18,665 nt of DNA, taken from contig CAJUNP010000046.1 in NCBI GenBank assembly GCA_910587935.1, positions 1 through 18,665 of the forward strand, given 5' to 3'. This DNA is from an uncultured Lachnospiraceae bacterium (lineage in GTDB: Bacteria > Bacillota > Clostridia > Lachnospirales > Lachnospiraceae). How positions within the stretch are numbered: position 1 is the first letter of the stretch; every line of letters begins with the position of its first letter. Under the pieces are notes generated by a model. The model was not told where the DNA came from. It did not search any database and saw nothing but the letters and a program-made list of their open reading frames with translations. The translations under genes and the position numbers were made by a program. Of the stretch, positions 16,661-18,665 are shown piece by piece.

Positions 16661-16689
16661 ATTATAAATAACAGGATTTAAAATGTATT
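16661..16689 (-). promoter_or_regulatory. Probable promoter of the sugar transport operon
   Basis: On the minus strand a perfect -10 TATAAT (16666-16661) lies 17 bases from a poor -35 AATACA (16689-16684). A weak -35 with a good -10 is typical of activator-dependent promoters, which fits the AraC-type regulator in the operon. The start near 16654 would give a leader of about 30 bases. An alternative is TTGAAA (16715-16710) with TCAAAT (16692-16687). Confidence 0.55.
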
Positions 16690-16714
16690 TGAACAATCTT
16701 TATGTCTTTTTTCA

Positions 16715-16752
16715 AGATTTCCGCTTTCTTGGATTATTTTCAGATTTTCTTG
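16715..16752 (-). promoter_or_regulatory. Candidate regulator binding site: direct repeat with 21-base period
   Basis: CAAGAAA occurs on the minus strand at 16752-16746 and again at 16731-16725, exactly 21 bases (two helical turns) apart. Each copy is followed by a GAAA-containing stretch. The pair lies upstream of the operon's -35 region. AraC-type regulators commonly bind such direct repeats, so this is a plausible site for the operon's own response regulator. The region is A-rich, so chance similarity is possible. Confidence 0.4.
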
Positions 16753-16870
16753 TATTTTTTGTTGATTGGACCAGTGTGATTTGGGAATTTGTGAACGGAC
16801 TGTTATGAATGAAAATGTGTGTGCGGGTAAAAGCAAAAACGTTAAGAGACTCTGTATTGCAGGATAGATG

Positions 16871-16899
16871 CAAAGAAAGGACTGCCAGTTTGACAGTCC
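16871..16899 (-). terminator. Terminator after yjbQ
   Basis: On the minus strand GGACTG (16899-16894) pairs with CAGTCC (16884-16879), with further inner pairing across one mismatch. It is followed by TTTCTTTG. It lies 34 bases downstream of the yjbQ stop and separates that unit from the sugar operon. Confidence 0.75.
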
Positions 16900-16932
16900 C
16901 GCCCGGTTAAATATAGTATTAAGAATTGTTTT

Positions 16933-17427
16933 TCATCCGGTCACAGTAAACCGTACCGTGCGTTCTCTTGCGCGGACCTGATCAAAATCGGCAAAATAAA
17001 TTCTGCCAAATTCACCTAACTGTAAGACACCGTCTATAATCGGCACACAGACAGAACGTCCCAGTAAAACGGAACGCAGATGGGCGTCAGTGTTCAGGCT
17101 CCAGAAGGCTTCTTCATTACGTTCCTCTCCGGCGATTTTAATATGCAGAGGGCCCGGATGCAGGTATTGCCCTTCCGTAGAACAGGTAGGAAAAATTTGG
17201 GACAGGCCGTTCACCATATCCTGCAGAACAAACTGCGTTCCCCAATAATTCACGTCGTCCGATTGTTCCTGGATTAAAACGCTGCAGGTAGTATGCTGTG
17301 AGAATACGGTTAAAAGGCCGTTTTGGATTCCGGATGCAGATACGGTTTCAGACGCCTGCTCTGTTACGTCATGAAATGTAGGACGGCGGTCAGATTGAAT
17401 GGTGCATTGGCTGTGGTAACATGACAT
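16933..17427 (-). CDS. yjbQ: YjbQ/UPF0047 family protein (annotated as secondary thiamine-phosphate synthase)
   Basis: The 164 residues fit the UPF0047/YjbQ fold: GLLTVFSQHTTCSVLIQEQ at about 37-55, LHPGPLHIKIAG at 89-100, NTDAHLRSVLLGRSVCVPIIDGVLQLGEFGRIYFADFD at 112-149, and the basic ending RARERTVRFTVTG. The usual family length is about 130-140, so this copy is somewhat longer, mainly in the middle (about residues 58-105). E. coli YjbQ was linked to a weak thiamine-phosphate synthase activity, but the physiological role is unresolved. The family's conserved His residues (H45, H95, H116) are present. ATG 17427 has AGGAGG eight bases upstream. It has its own consensus promoter and a palindrome in its leader. 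No thiamine genes or TPP riboswitch are nearby, so a thiamine role is not supported by context. Confidence 0.88.
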   Translation of the reverse strand: MSCYHSQCTIQSDRRPTFHDVTEQASETVSASGIQNGLLTVFSQHTTCSVLIQEQSDDVNYWGTQFVLQDMVNGLSQIFPTCSTEGQYLHPGPLHIKIAGEERNEEAFWSLNTDAHLRSVLLGRSVCVPIIDGVLQLGEFGRIYFADFDQVRARERTVRFTVTG

Positions 17428-17465
17428 GGGGTATTCCTCCTATGATTGTGTATTGTTAATTGGAT

Positions 17466-17488
17466 ACCCTCTCTTGTCAAGAGCGGGT
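17466..17488. promoter_or_regulatory. 23-bp palindrome in the yjbQ leader, candidate operator
   Basis: ACCCTCTCTTG (17466-17476) and CAAGAGCGGGT (17478-17488) are inverted repeats matching at 10 of 11 positions around a single base. The palindrome lies about 10-32 bases downstream of the predicted yjbQ transcription start. This position suits a roadblock-type repressor site. A TTGACA is embedded in it. The binding protein is unknown. Confidence 0.55.
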
Positions 17489-17504
17489 AACAAATTATAA
17501 TTTT

Positions 17505-17532
17505 ATTATAGCCGGAAGTGGAAAAATGTCAA
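17505..17532 (-). promoter_or_regulatory. Consensus sigma-A promoter of yjbQ
   Basis: On the minus strand, TTGACA (17532-17527), a 16-base spacer and TATAAT (17510-17505). Both hexamers are perfect consensus. The predicted start is near 17498, giving a leader of about 70 bases that contains the palindrome. Confidence 0.85.
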
Positions 17533-17573
17533 TAAAAATGACTGAATCAATCAAAATTGGATCAAATCAGTCA
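17531..17573 (-). terminator. Terminator of the deoR-family gene, overlapping the yjbQ -35 box
   Basis: On the minus strand TGACTGATTTGATC (17573-17560) pairs with GATTGATTCAGTCA (17552-17539) over 14 positions with one mismatch and two G-U pairs, around a 7-base loop. TTTTTATT follows (17538-17531). The G-U pairs work only in minus-strand RNA, supporting that orientation. The U tract runs into the TTGACA of the next promoter. Confidence 0.78.
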
Positions 17574-17615
17574 CTTTGGTTTCGGGATTGACAAGTAAAA
17601 TAGTAAAATTTTAAA

Positions 17616-18392
17616 TCAGCAAATCAGTATCCTGGCCCCCTGGCCGGTCATAGTATCGTGCATGGCGGGCGTAAGGGCGGGGTCCGTAATGATTCCGGCG
17701 GCCTCTTTTACGGGCGCGTAGCTGATAAAGGAATGTCTGCCGAATTTGCTGGAATCGGCTAACACGTAGAAGGCGGCGGTTTTTGACAGAACCCCCTCGT
17801 TGATGCTGTTGGTTGCGATATCGGAGGTCATAAAGCCTTCGGTTTCACTGACGGCAACAACGCCCAGAAAAGCTTTTGTAAAGCACATGCTTCGCAGATT
17901 CTTCTCAGTCAGGCTGCCATCCAATACCTGTAAAGACTGCCGATAGATTCCTCCCGGCATATAAACGTCCGTAAATTCGGAAAGCGCCTGGGCGGATACC
18001 AGGGAATTAGTAATGACGGAAAGGGATGTAAGCTCTTTATTTTCCAGACGCCGGCTTAAAGCCATGGCCATATATCTTACGGTACTGCCGCCGCTTAAAA
18101 AGAGAACGTCGCCGTTTTCCACCAGTTCTGCGGCATAAGCGCCGATCTGCTTTTTCTCTTCCGCGTAATGTTCCTGCGTCTCTTCATAAGAATACTTCGG
18201 CGAGGAAGGTTCTATTTTCTGAATACCGCCAAAGCGCCGGATCAGACAATGATCCTGTTCCAGCTCAATAATCAGTCTTCTTGCCGTAGATTCGGAAATA
18301 TTCAAAAGCTCCCGCACCTGGCTGAGTGAAAGCCGTCCCTGCCTGGATAATTCCTCCAGCAGCAGCAAACGCCGTTGTTCCCACTTCTTCAT
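17616..18392 (-). CDS. DeoR-family transcriptional regulator
   Basis: The 258 residues comprise an N-terminal helix-turn-helix (RRLLLLEELSRQGRLSLSQVRELLNISESTARRLIIELEQ, about residues 6-45; RRFGGIQKI follows). A C-terminal DeoR sensor domain, related to sugar-phosphate isomerases, holds LFLSGGSTVRYMA, VITNSLVSAQAL, VYMPGGIYRQ and LADSSKFG. Such regulators bind phosphorylated sugars and usually repress adjacent sugar genes. I start it at ATG 18392, with GGAGG six bases upstream (18399-18403). The longer frame starts at TTG 18422 and lacks such a site. It has its own promoter upstream and a terminator after its stop. The main target is probably a divergent operon beyond the right edge, and possibly yjbQ. 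Confidence 0.93.
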   Translation of the reverse strand: MKKWEQRRLLLLEELSRQGRLSLSQVRELLNISESTARRLIIELEQDHCLIRRFGGIQKIEPSSPKYSYEETQEHYAEEKKQIGAYAAELVENGDVLFLSGGSTVRYMAMALSRRLENKELTSLSVITNSLVSAQALSEFTDVYMPGGIYRQSLQVLDGSLTEKNLRSMCFTKAFLGVVAVSETEGFMTSDIATNSINEGVLSKTAAFYVLADSSKFGRHSFISYAPVKEAAGIITDPALTPAMHDTMTGQGARILIC

Positions 18393-18452
18393 ATAAGTCC
18401 TCCCTGCGGCCAAAATCCGCAAATAAGTGTATGTATTTAAGCTACTGACTTG

Positions 18453-18481
18453 ATAATAACATAAAAAAAAGAAAGTGGCAA
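18453..18481 (-). promoter_or_regulatory. Promoter of the deoR-family gene
   Basis: On the minus strand, TTGCCA (18481-18476), a 17-base spacer and TATTAT (18458-18453) with an upstream TG (extended -10). Each hexamer matches consensus at five of six positions. The leader before the ATG is about 55 bases. Confidence 0.75.
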
Positions 18482-18532
18482 TTTACTTCTTTTTGCAATT
18501 CCGTTTTCCTGTATATTTACTGAAATTAAACA

Positions 18533-18568
18533 AAAACATTCAAAAAATGATTAAAACATTTAAAAATG
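18533..18568. repeat. 20-base-period direct repeats between divergent promoters, candidate DeoR operator
   Basis: AAAACATT occurs at 18533-18540 and 18553-18560. Each copy is followed by one pyrimidine and a run of A ending in ATG (18549 and 18568). The second copy also forms ACATTT-AA-AAATGT. On the minus strand the repeats give TGTTTT cores, and TGTTTAATTT lies next to them (18535-18526). DeoR-family operators in Firmicutes are often such direct repeats. The sequence is A/T-rich, so caution is needed. Confidence 0.45.
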
Positions 18569-18570
18569 TA

Positions 18571-18604
18571 TTGAAAAAGCGTGTCAGAAATGGTAGGATA
18601 CAAT
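18571..18604 (+). promoter_or_regulatory. Probable promoter for a gene beyond the right edge
   Basis: TTGAAA (18571-18576), a 17-base spacer and TAGGAT (18594-18599) with TG at 18591-18592 as an extended -10. TACAAT (18599-18604) overlaps as an alternative -10. It points away from the deoR-family gene, with the direct repeats touching its -35 box. No coding start is visible in the remaining 60 bases. Confidence 0.5.
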
Positions 18605-18665
18605 TATAAACCTGTTTTTGACAGTTGAGAAAAGGTAAAAACCTCACAGCCAGCATAAATACGCT

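Noticed and set aside
16805..16867. Plus-strand 20-codon ORF (MNENVCAGKSKNVKRLCIAG) with two cysteines between the sugar operon and yjbQ
   Set aside because: Only a weak CGGA lies upstream and no clear promoter is seen. A 20-codon ORF in a 292-base gap is expected by chance. The gap otherwise holds the operon promoter region and the yjbQ terminator.
17428..17504. TPP riboswitch in the yjbQ leader
   Set aside because: The leader is about 70 bases and lacks the conserved CUGAGA and ACCUGAUCUGG-like elements of a TPP riboswitch; it holds only a palindrome.

Overview
The window looks like a chromosomal piece of a low-to-mid GC Clostridia genome, most likely a gut Lachnospiraceae. Three things suggest this: the Gram-positive chaperone order hrcA-grpE-dnaK-dnaJ behind a CIRCE operator, strong GGAGG-type ribosome binding sites with TTGACA/TATAAT promoters, and a carbohydrate ABC locus of the LplB/LplC type with its own YesM/YesN-like two-component pair. 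Genus cannot be fixed from sequence alone.

Layout. (1) 2-1075, plus strand: the 3' end of a secreted or surface protein built from MucBP-like and Listeria-Bacteroides (InlB B) repeats, followed by a hairpin terminator. (2) 1221-6156, plus strand: an HrcA-controlled heat-shock operon with a sigma-A promoter, a perfect CIRCE inverted repeat, then hrcA, grpE, dnaK and dnaJ. A hairpin sits between dnaK and dnaJ, and a shared terminator lies at the convergent junction (6181-6219). (3) 16689 down to 6226, minus strand: a seven-gene glycan uptake and processing operon. In transcription order it holds an LplB-type permease, an LplC-type permease, a lipoprotein solute-binding protein, a DUF4091/GH123-like glycosidase, an AraC-type response regulator, a sensor histidine kinase, and a DUF5107 protein with helical repeats. 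No ATPase is encoded, so a shared MsmK/UgpC-type ATPase elsewhere is expected. (4) 18392 down to 16933, minus strand: a DeoR-family repressor, then a YjbQ/UPF0047 protein with its own consensus promoter. (5) 18423-18665: an intergenic region with divergent promoters and 20-bp-period direct repeats; the plus-strand promoter reads out of the window.

How the sugar locus may work (inference). The lipoprotein captures an oligosaccharide outside the cell and the two permeases import it. The signal-less GH123-like enzyme would cleave it in the cytoplasm, which suggests an N-acetylgalactosamine-containing glycan. The histidine kinase, with an extracytoplasmic sensor region between two membrane helices, would signal to the AraC-type regulator encoded beside it, which probably activates the operon's own promoter.

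The most unusual feature is RNA-level architecture in this operon. Four hairpins are packed into the 147-nt gap between the permease genes, and their loop sequences alternate (AAAGACA, UAAA, AAAGACA, UAAA). A further small hairpin lies before the solute-binding gene, and an attenuator-like hairpin lies directly on that gene's stop codon. The downstream regulatory half is instead tightly packed, with two stop/start junctions sharing the same TGATATGAAA sequence.
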